NCBI GenBank assembly: GCA_008508345.1
Contig: QNGE01000103.1
Location: 62,001 to 126,000, forward strand
Direction: 5' to 3'
DNA length: 64,000 nucleotides
From: Paragonimus westermani
Lineage: Eukaryota; Platyhelminthes; Trematoda; Plagiorchiida; Troglotrematidae
The translations under genes and the position numbers were made by a program. Positions 47,701-59,929 of this stretch are shown piece after piece (position 1 is the first letter of the stretch; the number at the start of each line of letters is the position of its first letter). Below the pieces are notes generated by a model. The model was not told the DNA's origin, ran no database searches, and saw only the letters and a program-made list of their open reading frames with translations.

Positions 47701-49105
47701 TTTGTCTACAGTATGTAGTGTAGTTGAACACAGCAAATATTCCGACTAAAACTGTCAGAAAAAGAAATTACCCAAGTCCGCAATGGACGCTTGGTTAATG
47801 GAGGTTTTACTGGGGTTTTTCTGTCCGTGCTATCTTGTCCTGTTGGTAATATAATCATCCTATCTTCCTGTAAGTAGGTGGAGCTTAGTCATTTCGATAC
47901 ACCTGGTCGATACGATGAACCGTGGCTGGTCAGAATTGTTAGAACCGATGTTCGAACAGTACTCTGTTCGTTTCCAGTATTGTGAGTGTTTTTTTGCCGT
48001 GATGCCGGCCTTTGCATTATTAATCTCTGATTATACAACTTTCCTGCCGTTCAACTAACTTTGAATAGTCCTTATGATGTGTATTCATCGTCGATCAAGT
48101 GTACGGACTAGATTTTGTCTTGCACCATGTTCACATTGCAATTTACTACATGGTACTGATGTTACAAAAAGTAACCTGCGACACAAGTGCCCTTGATGCA
48201 GTTGCCAAACGACGAGGTGGTTTCGTTTAAAATTACATTGCGTTGGTATGTTTCATTCGACGAATCTTAACAAAATGTGGCGGTACACAAAGTTTACCTT
48301 CTGAACAATTAAAACCAGTTCATCATGTTTTGTTAGAGAAATTATGCTAAGAATATCAGCATTTGAAGGTCTGTCAGCGTGCCCACTCGAAGTAAGTGTG
48401 AGCTTCCCTGATATATTCTGCAACCATACTTCTGATCAACAGTGCAAAAGTCAGCCTAGAGATAGCACATGGAGAGCTAACAGTTGTGCGCGGCATCACT
48501 CATGATCCTGGTGGTGTTCTGGGGAACTTGTATTGTAGGCGTATATTGGTGACCAGAGACCATTCTGTACTAGTCAAAATTTGAAAAGCACTGCTGCGGA
48601 TCAATAAGTGGCTCGTAACGTGAGATGACGCATCGAGCAGGGAAGGTCAAGTCGTATTTGTAGTGTAGTACATTAGGAAAGTTATGCATTCCCACCTTAA
48701 AGATTGCTGGTTGCTAATATCATCATGTGCATAGTGCGCTGTTTCTTGTTTAACCGTTTTTCTAAGGTTTTTCCCGTTTATATTCATTCTCACTATAGCT
48801 CGTGTTTCTGAAAAAAGTTCTTACTACTCGTGAGTAACGTAGTTTGACCGCCCACATTTACCGCAATAAAACGTCTTAGACAAAAACCCGACTGATGGCG
48901 AAATGCCGGTGTTTATTGCATCCTCTCCATATTTTTATTTTCCATCAAAATCAACCCGGCAATCAGTTTATGTTATACCTGAGTGAGTTCTGTTTTGGGG
49001 CATGGACATACTGGTCATGCGGTATAGATGAACAATCTGGTCCCTTTTCTAACTAGCTATGCGGTATTTACCTTCCATGTTACCTCGTTTGTATTCTGTC
49101 ATTTA
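44701..49105. other. 4.4 kb without recognisable genes; simple repeats
   Basis: A (TA)n run lies at 46819-46833 and an (AAC)n-like run at 47276-47311. A minus-strand open stretch at 47507-47378 has a usable donor but a poor acceptor. If the DSL exon at 49111 belongs to a plus-strand gene, its upstream exons (signal peptide, MNNL domain) should lie here or further left, but I could not find them. Confidence 0.4.
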
Positions 49106-49110
49106 TTTAG

Positions 49111-49199
49111 CCTCAACTTTTTTGTACGATGGTATTGTGATCACGAATTTTATGGGCTGAATTGTGATCGGCACTGTAACGAATTTGAATGCAGTACAG
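49111..49199 (+). CDS. Exon encoding first half of a DSL domain (Notch ligand-like)
   Basis: The 89-base exon reads LNFFVRWYCDHEFYGLNC, then DRHCNEFECST. The spacing C-x8-C-x3-C with FYG before the second Cys matches the start of DSL domains (CDEHYYGxxCxxFC in Delta proteins). DSL domains lie in the extracellular part of Delta/Serrate/LAG-2 ligands and contact Notch. The acceptor is CTGTCATTTATTTAG ending at 49110, and the donor is ACAG|GTGAGT at 49200. The exon starts with the last base of one codon and ends with the first of another. After the third Cys the spacing is shorter than in most DSL domains. The rest of DSL and the EGF repeats must be on later exons that I did not find. No stop interrupts it. 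Confidence 0.62.
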
Positions 49200-49204
49200 G
49201 TGAG

Positions 49205-52200
49205 TCCCATACAAATTTTATACTTTTCTAAGTGTTCACCGAATAAGATGTGCTCTGAAGAATTCTCACTAGGCCTTTTTCAATCCAGCGATCTGACAAT
49301 GAGTTTACCCAATAAAAATCGGGATCGTTTAGCTAATGTTTTCAAGTATTTAACAGCCATCTTTATTTACATTAAACTTATAACTTCGTGTTGTGTTTAT
49401 TTCATAAATAAACAGTACAGTAAGCAGGCTGGTTTTTAGTGTTCTGTCGTCAGGCTAATTGCAACACACTTATATGGGTTTGCATTGTTAAATGCGGTGT
49501 GAGGTTGTGAACGAGTGCTAGACAGCATGGAAATTTCGATGCTGGACTGAATGCTCACAAACACTTGTAGCCAAGCGTCAATCAGATATGACAATTCGGC
49601 CAAGCGTGAGATGCAATATTTGTGAATTACAGATCAACCCAAGCTTTTCAAGCACAAATACGAAGGCCGACGTTTAACTGAGTGATTGATCAAATATGTG
49701 CACTACTGATGAGCCCTAATCTACAATTGAAACTTTCCCCTTTCAGATATCTCGATAACATTTTTGCGTGACCCGACATCAACTTCCAGCTGTTTGGTAT
49801 CAGTGTTGTATGTCTCAGGGGATTTCTCTTCTCTCACTGTATATCTCGAGAATGATCCAGTCTTACTTTTGGTGAACACAACCATGTGTCAGTGGTATAT
49901 GATGAGCATTCATTGACTTTCCCTGATTAGGAGTTTGTCACTGTAAGCATTCGTGCTATGTGCGATGATTTGTACTCTCGACCTCCGTAATCCATTGGTT
50001 TAATTCACTCTATAGTGATGTAGTAGTACAGGAGAAACCCCTGGATACATCCTGCTCTGATAACGAGTCTAGTAAAACTGTGTCACAAAAACAACTTACG
50101 GTGGAATAAATACAGTTCACTGTTTATTTCTGAATTGGACCCATCATAAAGTTTATTTTACTAAGGCAGCTGCTTACTTATGTAAATTACGTCCAACTTA
50201 CTAGACAAAAATCACGAGTGAAACATTGTTTATTTCAATACAGACTCGCAAAAAAGTTTCTTTATGCACTTTTTTTAATCATTTCCGGTGTGAACAGTAA
50301 TGCTCAAAACTATCCCGTCACCGACAGAACCTCGGCACTGAGACGATTGAGAATATAGAGTCCTGAAGCTGGTTTAAGTTATTGTTGACAAAATCATATC
50401 AAGTATTCCGATAAGATCTACGGTATTTTCACTTTTGAGGTCCACTTAGTTACAACCACCAAAGAACTCGTCTGCAACCTCTGTAGGCCTTAACACTAAA
50501 TGGAGAAGTTTTTTCACAACTGTCTTTGGACCAATTCGAGTGTTAACAACAATACCCAGAACTATTGTGGCACCAGTTTTGTGACCCGAAAACACGGGTG
50601 GCACAAGGGTTGTTCATTCACTAAATCCACACAGGTGGTTTTTGCTTTCGAACAGAGATTGGGCACCGAGACGTTCGAGAGTAAAAGTCGGCCAGTTGAT
50701 TTAGGTTGCTGTCGAAAAATATGCATCTGTCTGTTCCGTAAAAGTCACAATATTACTGGTCCTGGAGTTGACTCGGTCACAAGTCGACTGTCTACAACCA
50801 TAGTGGTGAACACTCAAGTTGGTTACCAAATTTGAAAACGATCATGCAAGGCATACAAGCCCATGCCTTCAATAACAACCAAAGATTGACAGTTTCAGGA
50901 TAATCGCGCAAACAATAGATAAGTTGATTTAGTAGCGACGTTCGACTTCTAACCCAGAAGCTCCTTCGTTTAAGGTGAGTCAGTTGCTAATTTGCCAGTA
51001 TGTAAATCAAATGGGACACAAGCAACTGAATATTATGGATCACAGATCAAATGTCATATGATGTAGGTCAATAGTATGCTTGAGTTACTCTTCGTGGTAA
51101 TTTGAGAGGCAGCTGTCCAACTTTTTATGAGCCAGTAGAATTTTTCTTCATCATCACTAAATGTATTTTCATTGTTTCGATTATCCACTTCTCCACAGTT
51201 TGTTCACTTTTGAAATGTATGTTTGTGCAAGTTGTGCAAACAGAACGATAGATATGAAACTCTATCGTCCACGATGAGACTAACGCTTATGCATGGCATA
51301 ATTGGAATACTTTAAGTTAATAAATTGGGAAACAACAGACAAAATGAAGAAGCAACGTATTGAGTGCATTGACTTGAAATTTTTCACCAGGCTGTAATTA
51401 GACACACGCAGGTGTTTTTTCTAAATAGCTGTGCTCCTGTCGATTAAGACTATTCGACATTTTTCAGGTATATTGTTCAACCAGACAGGTTATTTGACTC
51501 CCCAATTGGTGCACAATCAACACTATATTCCAGAGCTGTTTGATCCAGTATGCTTAAAAGGTGAGCCTCGGATTAACCCCGTTTACTTGACTCATGTACT
51601 GTGTCTTGTTCAACTTTAACCTACCACATTCTCTATTGCTTGTCTGTAATCAGTAATTTTGCATTCATTTTGATTTCCAAATGTTACGTTTCTCAGTCGT
51701 TTGTAAATCGCTGTTTCATCCTCTAGAAAAGGGTCACCTAAAGTTAACGTGATAGCACGAAAATGACCCTCTTCTGACAGTCACATTGCTCAAGCTGTCG
51801 TGTACCACAGATTTTAACCGTACAGATTGAAAAATATGTGTACAAAACTACTACCATCATACCCCTCGTTTGTACTCAGATTCATTCCAGATAATACCTG
51901 CTTAGTATACACGTGGGGCACAACTGTAACAGTAAGGACGTTCAGATGAATCTTACGAGTTATTCTGGCGAAAAGTGTATCAGAAACACGGTCAATACAG
52001 TCACAGAACCACACGTAGGGCAAAGGAATGGTTACACTGATATACGATATCCTGCAGGTGACTAACGGTTTACGTTTCTGCTGAGTAGTAGGACCGGGTT
52101 AAGACTGATGAAATATAGAACGAGTGGGGACAATGAAACATCTGTCATGGAATTTAGCGTCAGTAACAAACTGCTTTCAGGTAACAAAAAGGTCTGAGAT

Positions 52201-52275
52201 TGTACGGAAGGCAACATTAGACTTTGAATACGTTTGCGCAACTTTACCGATAACATAATGATCTCCACTATAAAG
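49205..52275. other. 3.1 kb, presumed intronic or intergenic
   Basis: Apart from the candidate exon at 51468-51560, no coding motif is visible. The stretch 50500-50835 has scattered Cys but a TAA directly precedes its ATG and no acceptor fits. If the DSL gene is real, this is likely intron. Confidence 0.35.
51468..51560 (+). CDS. Possible 93-base internal exon, product unknown
   Basis: The acceptor CGACATTTTTCAG ends at 51467 and the donor AAAAG|GTGAGC starts at 51561. The open frame reads ILFNQTGYLTPQ, VHNQHYIPELF and DPVCLK. The length is a multiple of three with the same phase at both ends, as in a cassette exon. It is on the same strand as the DSL exon, 2.3 kb downstream, but has no EGF-like Cys pattern, so I cannot say whether they belong together. 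Confidence 0.38.
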
Positions 52276-52281
52276 TTATAC

Positions 52282-52523
52282 GGTCACCATATACCTTAAC
52301 ATTATTAATATCATTGATAAAAACGCAGAATAACCATATGCTCGCAACAGATTAACAAATTCCGCTAAATGGGTGCTAGCTGAGATTTAGTCGAATAACC
52401 CAAATGGAAAATGAGGTTTCACGCAAGATTAGAAACAGCATCTATGATGGAAGCATACGGGCATTTCGGGAAGTCATAACGCCTTCGTGCCCATGGGCTC
52501 ATTTAACGGCAGATGTCCAGTGT
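52282..52523 (+). repeat. Inverted repeat flanking PLE-C, left arm
   Basis: The reverse complement is at 55101-55350: both contain AAAACGCAGAATAACCATATG, TAGCTGAGATTTAGTCGAATAACC and GAAGTCATAACGCCTTCGTGCCCATG. Differences are few, plus a 10-12 base insertion in the right arm near 55122. The arm sits 1.08 kb upstream of the PLE-C reading frame. Confidence 0.9.
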
Positions 52524-52529
52524 CATGAA

Positions 52530-53600
52530 GCGGGAGCATATTAACATGTGATCGGCAGCCAACATTGTACCTGCACTATTCACATCATTTTACAAAGATG
52601 TGAACTGACAGATTTTTGGTGACAGAAGATTCTAACACGTTGACAGATCCTGTCAAGTGCACTGACTGCTTTCAAAAGTTTCAGGGGTATGAAGACGATT
52701 TAAGCGCCATTTATGAAGGGCACAAAACCTCGCTCAGGTGAAGCAAAGGATGGATGATTTACCTTCAACACAACAGAAATGTTTCAGCGCCCAGACCGAC
52801 AAACGAAGTCAATATCTCCTCGAAAGATGTACAACGCATGCCAAACAACATTCCCTGGTCAAGATGGAACAGCACAAAGAAAATTGTTTCGTTGAATCAA
52901 TGGGCAGATACAGTGGCGCTTATAGTGAGCTGTCTGTTGGACCCATCAGTTGCATGCCATTTCCTTCTGTTACAACAGCAACGCTAATCTTGATGTGCTC
53001 GACGTCTGGAGATACTGTGTTAAATGCACAACATGGCTCTGAGTAATACGGCGTAAATCAAAGAGAACTACTCGCGCGCCGAAGCTAATGGCAGTCCTGA
53101 GAGTTGGAAAGAGAAAAAACTGGAAGCATACATTTGTATTATGTCCGATGTGTCAACAAAAATTGGGGCTGCACTATTGAAAACGGATGCCGTGACATTT
53201 CGGCCATGCAAAACTAGTGTTTGTGTTCGTTGCGTATTTTCGCGCATTTCGTAACGGGTGTCTGTCAACCAGCAATCTCGCACACCAAACTTCTTTCAGG
53301 TTACGCAAACAATATTGACATGTTTTTCAGGAGGAAGAAGGATGATAGGGCCAATGTACTAAAAGTAGACGTATTTTGCTCGTACGGTGATTTCTTCTGT
53401 CCTTTGAACCGACCGTAGTAGATTGTAATCAATGTGTTAGCCTTCATGTTCATCCAACGGAACACTTTCTGATGCTCCTGATCTCTTCATCCTAGAAAGG
53501 ACTGTTACTCTCCTTAGGATTGTATTGTGATTCCTGTAGTGCACATCAAGAGACCCCAAGATCTATCTTTCAGTATATGACTTTTTAAACCGGAATGGCA
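52530..53600. other. 1.07 kb inside the inverted repeats, not PLE-like
   Basis: This stretch should hold the RT N-terminal half if the element were a complete PLE, but I find no KPDKG, YGLPKTHK or motif A on either strand. Short open stretches (52738-53046, 53283-53068) match nothing known. It may be foreign DNA or an untranslated leader. Confidence 0.45.
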
Positions 53601-53602
53601 TT

Positions 53603-54787
53603 ATGTGAATCGTGTTCAATGGCGAACTGTATCGACAGTCGGATGGAGTAGCAATGGGATCCCCTTTGGGTCCACTACTGGCAGATGCATTCATGGGTAA
53701 ATTAGAATACCAACTACAGTCAACCATTCAGAGTCTCCACACGTACCGCCGATACGTAGACGACATATTTGTTGTCATAGAGTCAAGAGATGAGTTAACA
53801 ACCATTCTTCGGGTTTTCAATGCAGCACATGCTTCACTGCGTTTCACCTCAGAGGAGGAATCTAACAACGAGTTCCACTTCCTAGACGTCAAATTGACCA
53901 GACGTCGAGACGGTACACTGAGTAGGTCGGTATATCGTAAACCCACATGGACAGAACAATACACAAACTTCAACAGCTTTGTGCCTCTCAAACAGAAACG
54001 AAATCTAGCTCAATGCCTGGCAACTAGAGCAAGAAAGATTTGTTCAGAGGACGCAATTGAGCGGGAATTGAAAACGGTTGAAAACCTATTGAGGGAAAAC
54101 GGTTATCCGGAACAATTCATCAATTCAAGTATGAAGGCCAAAGTTCCGCATGAGGTAATGCCCACAGCTGAAAAGAAGGCCGTGTTTATAAAACTCCCGT
54201 TTAAAGGGGATGCTGTAGCAGATAGGTTCAACCGGTGCATGTACCGGTCACTTAGACGCACCTTCCCAGCGGCAACCTTAAGAAGTTGGTTCACAACAAT
54301 GCCGATGTTAAGATTGAGCCTGAAAGACAAGCTATCAGTCCACGATCAATCGATGCTCGTGTATTCATTTTCATGCTGCTGTTGTACTGCAGAATATGTT
54401 GGTCGTACGACTAGGCGCTTGTCAAAAAGGATCAAAGAACATCATCCGGCTTGGATCGGAACCGGTGGCCGTAAATCAATTACCAGCGCCATTGTTGCGC
54501 ATCTAGCTGACACCAACCATCGCATAGACGTTAACAAAGCATTCCGGGTTATCTACAGAGTGGCCAACGCTCAACCGAAAACAGTCCGTCAGCGTATTTT
54601 GGCAACTGCCGAATCGATTGCAATCAGATTACGCAACCCTAATCTATGCTCTCAAAAGAAGTTTGTTCAGTCCCTGCAACTTCCGTGGCCACAGATCAAT
54701 CACACCCAGTCTAACCACACACAAACATTTGACCTTGACCGTGTGACACAACACCCAGTCAACGTCCGGTCTGGGCCGAACCAATAA
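53603..54787 (+). CDS. PLE family C RT (C-terminal half) with GIY-YIG endonuclease, uninterrupted
   Basis: 391 codons from a GTG at 53612 have no stop. Residues 1-30 hold ELYRQSDGVAMGSPLGPLLA (RT motif B region), and about residue 48 is YRRYVDDIFVVI with the catalytic Asp pair. Then come FHFLDVKLTRR, VYRKPTWTEQY and ARKIC in the connector, and PFKGDAV near 190. The endonuclease follows: YSFSCCCCTAEYVGRTTRRL (about 249-268), RIKEHHPAWIG and HLADTNHRID with Cys/His zinc ligands, ending SLQLPWPQ. The N-terminal RT half, including motif A Asp, is missing; TGA at 53606-53608 bounds the frame. It was retained by recent insertion rather than function. The true start is unknown, as the PLE sequence simply begins here. 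Confidence 0.88.
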
Positions 54788-55100
54788 TCGTGTGAAGTTT
54801 AGCAGTAGCCACTGTCATTCGTTAACAGTCAGCCTCTGTTTATGCGGTTTGTCTCATGACGCCTTGATGAAAACCTATGTAATTGTATTGACTTGAGAAA
54901 GAATTATCGAAAACAATTGTTCGTCACATCGTTACTTCTGATCTTATGGGATTTTTCCAACAATCGTGTAGTTATAAAGCGGAATGCTAATCACAAAAGA
55001 GCTTAATCATAGTAATCAGTTAGCTCCCGTGCTGATCAGTGGCAAAACGGCCTAACGACTACAGCGTCGACCAACGGATGGCGTAATCCCGGATCTCAGG

Positions 55101-55350
55101 GCACCGGACATCTGCCGAACAGATTATCGTTAGATGAGCTCATGGGCACGAAGGCGTTATGACTTCCCGAAATGCCCGTATGCTTCCATCATAGATGCTG
55201 TTTCTAATCTTGCGTGAAACCTCATTTTCCATTTGGGTTATTCGACTAAATCTCAGCTAGCACCCATTTAGCGGAATTTGTTAATCTGTTGCGAGCATAT
55301 GGTTATTCTGCGTTTTTATTAATGATATTAATGATGCTAAGGTATATGAT
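55101..55350 (-). repeat. Inverted repeat flanking PLE-C, right arm
   Basis: Partner of 52282-52523. It begins about 310 bp after the PLE stop codon, runs through ATGAGCTCATGGGCACGAAGG and ends near GCTAAGGTATATGATGATCG, matching the left outer end CGGTCACCATATACC. No hammerhead core (CUGANGA with GAAA) is visible in either arm, unlike families A and B. Confidence 0.9.
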
Positions 55351-56036
55351 GATCGTGCAGTTTTGTTCATATCCAGCCGATGTCCTGGCTTTCAACAATC
55401 AAGTCAGTCTTAAATTAAAACATCCGCCAAACTTGAGAGTATTAGAAACGGACCGGATGGTTAACTCCATAAAACCATTCCGCGAAGGCGCAAGAAAACT
55501 ATCGCCTGAAGTGGAGCTTGCATTTGCAATATGATTAACACATTTAGAAAGAAGGGTGTCAAAGGAAGGCAAAAAACCATCGACATAAAAAGAGAAAGAA
55601 GGAATTGAGATTGTGCGTTATGGAAAGCGTGAGTTCCAGTTACACCGTGGAAGGATCTTGTCTGTTCAAGCAAGTTCCTTCAGGGGAACTATCCAGAATA
55701 AAACGAGTTTACTTGGCATCGATATCCCGAGAACGTTCACCAAAGGTTCTCTGCTAAGACTGGAAAAACTTAGTGGAATTATCTAATAGTTCGCATTTAT
55801 GTTTAGAGAAGTCACAACTTCACAAGGCGGATAAGTCAAAACGTCACTGGGTGCTCGGTTGAAGCTGCAATACCAGTTTTGAGCTGGGAGGAGAGAAGAG
55901 CGTGTGCCGACTGAAATGTGAGTTGAATTCTCAACTTCTCCTTTTACAGCCGACTGGGTCATTAAAAAGGTGTGTATCGCCAGCCATTGATATTTTGTCC
56001 TAACTGGTTAGCCTCTCAAAAGCTGAATAATCACTT

Positions 56037-56237
56037 GTAAGATATCCGCACCAAATTTAGTACGAATGAAGTTGAACAGTTTTGGCGTCGTGTTTAACAT
56101 GTTATTGATAAACAGATTGGGAATAACACAACGTTACGAGCAAGGATTTCGATTACAACACTCCTGAGGAAGACCATCCGAGGTGGTTGAAACGTAGAGT
56201 ACTACAACTTGCTCGTGACGTTGTGTTATTCCCAATC
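56037..56237 (-). mobile_element. Family E fold-back retroelement, copy E3
   Basis: In minus orientation, the common 3' end is at 56037 (plus strand GTAAGATATCCGCACC). The palindrome arm next to the tail is partly deleted (ACGAGCAAG|GATTTCG) and the other arm is complete to CCCAATCT. Flanking CTGAATAATCA at 56023-56033 and 56238-56248 is an exact 11-base target-site duplication. The hammerhead-like helix II is GACCATC with GGTGGTT, changed from other copies yet still fully paired. Confidence 0.82.
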
Positions 56238-56249
56238 TGAATAATCAGA

Positions 56250-56675
56250 CTAAGTACCTCGGTGCCCACGGTTACGCAGGCTGAACAGGGTGAATAAGTA
56301 GGACTTATTGTCATCATTATAAACAATAATACACCGGTGGTTCTTACTGATGTCATATAACCGTGGAAGAAAAAGCAACCCCGCACTGGGAAGAAGAAAA
56401 GAAGAAAGAAATGGGAGGGAACCTAATTAGTAAAAAGCAGCTATATCTACATTTGAACATTTAACATCAAAATGTCTACACCCCGTCAACAAACAACCGA
56501 CCTTTAGATAAAAGTAAGGCGTCATCAGCAAGATAACTTCCTTACGGCTTTCACTACCACGCGTCATTAAGTGCGCTTACTTCACAGACAACTTAGCCAA
56601 ACGACGACAACCTTCACGTTAATGAACCCGAGTAATCGCCATTTCCCCTGACTTCTCCGGTCACCGACTGTGTGA
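56250..56675. other. No recognisable feature
   Basis: No coding motif or shared repeat was seen between family E copy E3 and the 3' end of the LINE at 56680. The 3' untranslated part of that LINE probably occupies some of it. Confidence 0.4.
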
Positions 56676-56679
56676 GTCA

Positions 56680-58175
56680 CGAGCCTCACAGACAGGAGGA
56701 CGAATCCAGTCTGCAGTGACCAACTCCGTATAAACGACGCCATTTCATCATCTGTCCACATCGCACCTCACGCCAGTCGGGCGTAGCGCCGGCAAAAACT
56801 GTTGGGTGTGGCAAACGACTAGCCGGCATTTGTAATACATAACTTAGCCATCTAAGTGCGTGAACAGAAGAACTCGACTTAAAATCACTACCAAATAACC
56901 GTTTCCTAATCTTTCGTTGCTTACTCGCTATTACCACCTGATGCAAGTGAATGAACACTAGCATCGGCGGTCAAGTGTCTGAGCGGTTGGGTTTTGCTAC
57001 CGTAGGGCAATATAGCCCTCCATGTTGCCTTGTACACGCAATCATGAAACCTCGGAGAGATGCCTCTTCGTCGCCAGAGATGTTTTAGGTTGGCGAATAA
57101 CGCTGTAGCCTTGAAGACGCGCGACTCTATTTCGTTCCCTACACATTCGTCGCTAACGTTGCAACTTCCCAAGTACACAAACTGATCAACAACCCCTATC
57201 GCCTCATTATTCGACAACATACCTACGAGATTTTGGCAGCCACTCGGAAGCAATTTGTTATTTGAGGCTGAAACACTTAGTAGCGTGAGAAATAGAGTCT
57301 AGCACTGTCTATGTCGTTTAGAAGTTGTCAAACAACACAATGACGTTAGCATACTCAGGATCAGTCAGTCCTCCACTAGGTAGAAAGTCCATGCAGACAT
57401 TGTGTGAGTGCTACAAAAAATCCTCCATTAGTCCGTCTATGATGACATTGAACAAAAACGGTGAAAGGGATAGTCATGAAGTAGGGCGCTCTTGATGCTG
57501 AAACTGTCAGACAGTTCACCGTAAACCCTAACCCGAGCTGGAGTATGGGAATAAAACACTGACAGTACGTTCGCATACTTGGTCGATACATTCTGGCGTT
57601 TAAATGACTCTAAAAGTGCAGATCGATCCACTGAATCGGACGTACCTTCATAGTCGAGAAATATGGCAACTGTTCCAGAATTTGGCGTAGAGTAAAATGG
57701 TGACCAATCGAACCCCGCCTAGAGCGGAATCCTACCTGTGCTTCCCTAATGTTCGCCTCCCGAGTTGCAATGAGTCACCAAAGTCTAGTGGATATCAGAA
57801 CCCAAATAATTACTGGGGTCAACCTAATTCCTCTGTGGTTTTCACGAAAACCCTGGACTACCTTCTTAAATATGGGAACTACTGTCGAGTGATCCGAGCA
57901 CGGAGAGATGGTTCCTGTTGTCCACACAAGTCGGATTAACTACGCCAAAGCCTCTACTAACACCTCGTTAACCTCTTTGAAAAGTGCCGACATCAAGTCC
58001 CTTGGGCCAGCAGTCCTATGACGTTTGAGATGCAAAATACAATTGCGGACCGCAATCTCGGTGAGTGGTGCTAAAACTATTGACCAGAGTGCGATATCAC
58101 AAGCTTCTGGCGGTAACACAATAGAAGCAGGTTGCCAGCTAAACTGACTCTCAAAGTGTACCCCCCCAACGTTGT
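56680..58175 (-). pseudogene. LINE reverse transcriptase (RTE/CR1-like), frameshifted, catalytic box lost
   Basis: Read right to left: VHFESQFSWQPAS, then LHLKRHRTAGPRDLMSALF, the NHRGIRL region, REANIREAQVGFRSRRGSI and FTLRQILEQL. Motif A follows as FLDYEGTSDSVDRSALL (about 57683-57633), then LSPFLFNVIID (about 57470-57437) in another frame. The YADD box reads EYANVIVL near 57336-57353, losing both Asp. Downstream are FVYLGSCNVS (about 57175), HLWRRRGISPRFHDCVYKA, LRWLSYVLQMPASRLP and RCGQMMKWRRL, the typical C-terminal tail ending near 56690. The family nicks target DNA and copies its RNA there. Many frame changes and dead motifs show an old copy. Confidence 0.88.
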
Positions 58176-58179
58176 AATC

Positions 58180-59925
58180 TCGGAAAATTATATTCTAACT
58201 TAGATTAATATACGTAGCACACTCAGTTGGACACTTACTGACAACTAAAGTCAACTGCTGACGTAAGCCGACTGTGTCATTTTCTAATTTGCTAGTTCAA
58301 CATTGATCCATAGATCGTCAAAATTTTGAGGTAGTCTTTTTTGTCGCCCTACTTTATCAGTTGTAAGCATTTCACAACAGTCGTCTCAATTAATCCGTAT
58401 TGTCCGTGTATAAGTCAACGTATTGTTCCTTACTCAAAGTGGAACAAGCTTTATGGCAATTTTGTGCATTCAGTTCACACTTCTTGTTAGTGCGTAACTC
58501 TTCAGTTGATTGTTTTGAAGGGATTTCGCGAAAGAGCCACTTACCTGGTGATCCACCACGCGTCCTGGGTTCATTCCATATATTCTTATAGGCGATAGCA
58601 AGAATATGCTCTTATGCACACATTATTGATTTTAATCCAAACTAGTAAAGTTAGCTAATTGAATGGTAAACGAAGTGAATATGTAGAATTTGTGATTTCA
58701 TAGATTCAAACGTGTTACTGTTTGTGATCTGCTGTCAAAGAGTCATTTGATTAGAGTATCGAAAAGTTACTAGACCAGTCCTTTTAGCTACATTTTCGAA
58801 ACGGTCATTCACTTGCGGACTTTTTCATTAAATTATGTTCTGTTCTACATGCTCGCCACTCACCTATGTGTCACATGAATCAACCCGTGTGCTGTGTATT
58901 TTTAGTCTCTGGATTGTGTGTTAGGAAGCCAGTGATTTCCCCAACGGACGTCAATATGCAGTGTTGTTCCACAGACGGTTGGTTTATCAACCGGTATATG
59001 CTAGACGAACAATACCGACCAATGTGCACACTTATAGCCCATGAATCATTCGTTTGAACATTAGCAACAGAGCAAGGTGCATCGAATTTATGTCCTTGCA
59101 AGACGCGTGTCTTGAAAGTCCCAGAACACACTGGTTTTCGATTACCGAGGCTCCAGTACGCATTTTTGGGTAAGGAAGAGACGAATGAGCAAGAATTAGG
59201 AGCTGATCTAAATATAATTGCAGTTGGTATTAATGGAGACCTTGTTACTACTAATGTTGTTGCCAATAAAATGATACTGTGTGCTCCGCTACAAAAGTTG
59301 ACCTACAAACAGACATCTTTCGGATGCCCCCAAATAAGAACAGTTTGCATATGTTAGCATTTCTCTCCTACTCTGTCTGTCACCCATCTGGTCGTGAACC
59401 TTTCACTGTGACCTTGACGCTACCTAAACAATTACAGTAACAGATATTCTTGAACTGGTTTCATAGGATACAAGTCTTTTTCGTGACCCAGTGATCAATA
59501 CACTTCCAAAGTTAACCGTAGTCAATATAGACATGAAGCAACGCGCAAAGATATACTCCGACTTAAAGTGCACAAGTGATCGATGTGGTAAACTCGGCTA
59601 GATATCATGACGTGTAGTTGTACCTGGGCTAATAGGACACGAATTCGCATACTCAGCACTACTGGTTATTTACGCCTTACGAATGACTCCGTAGAGGCAT
59701 CGAAAAACTTTAAAACCTAGGGCTCGACTTCCGGTTCGGATGACTGATATGTTTCGAGCTGAATGAGAACCTAACCCCGTGGTTCCACTCAAACCTAATA
59801 GACATGTTATTCGCTGTTTACATATAACCACAAACGAACAAAAGACCAGATACAGTTAACTTTTAAGTTGAACAATACAAAAGCTACAAAACCATATGTT
59901 GTTTCACGCAGCCATTCATTATATT
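58180..59925. other. 1.7 kb without recognisable genes
   Basis: Open stretches overlap on both strands at 58880-59266 without family resemblance. TTTTTAG at 58900-58905 followed by SGLCVRKPVISPTD could be an acceptor and exon, but no strong donor follows. Confidence 0.35.
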
Positions 59926-59929
59926 TTAG

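Noticed and set aside
50500..50640. Second half of the DSL domain or an EGF repeat (YCGTSF...GWHKGC)
   Set aside because: A TAA lies directly before the ATG in that frame, no acceptor gives an open entry, and the Cys spacing fits neither DSL nor EGF.
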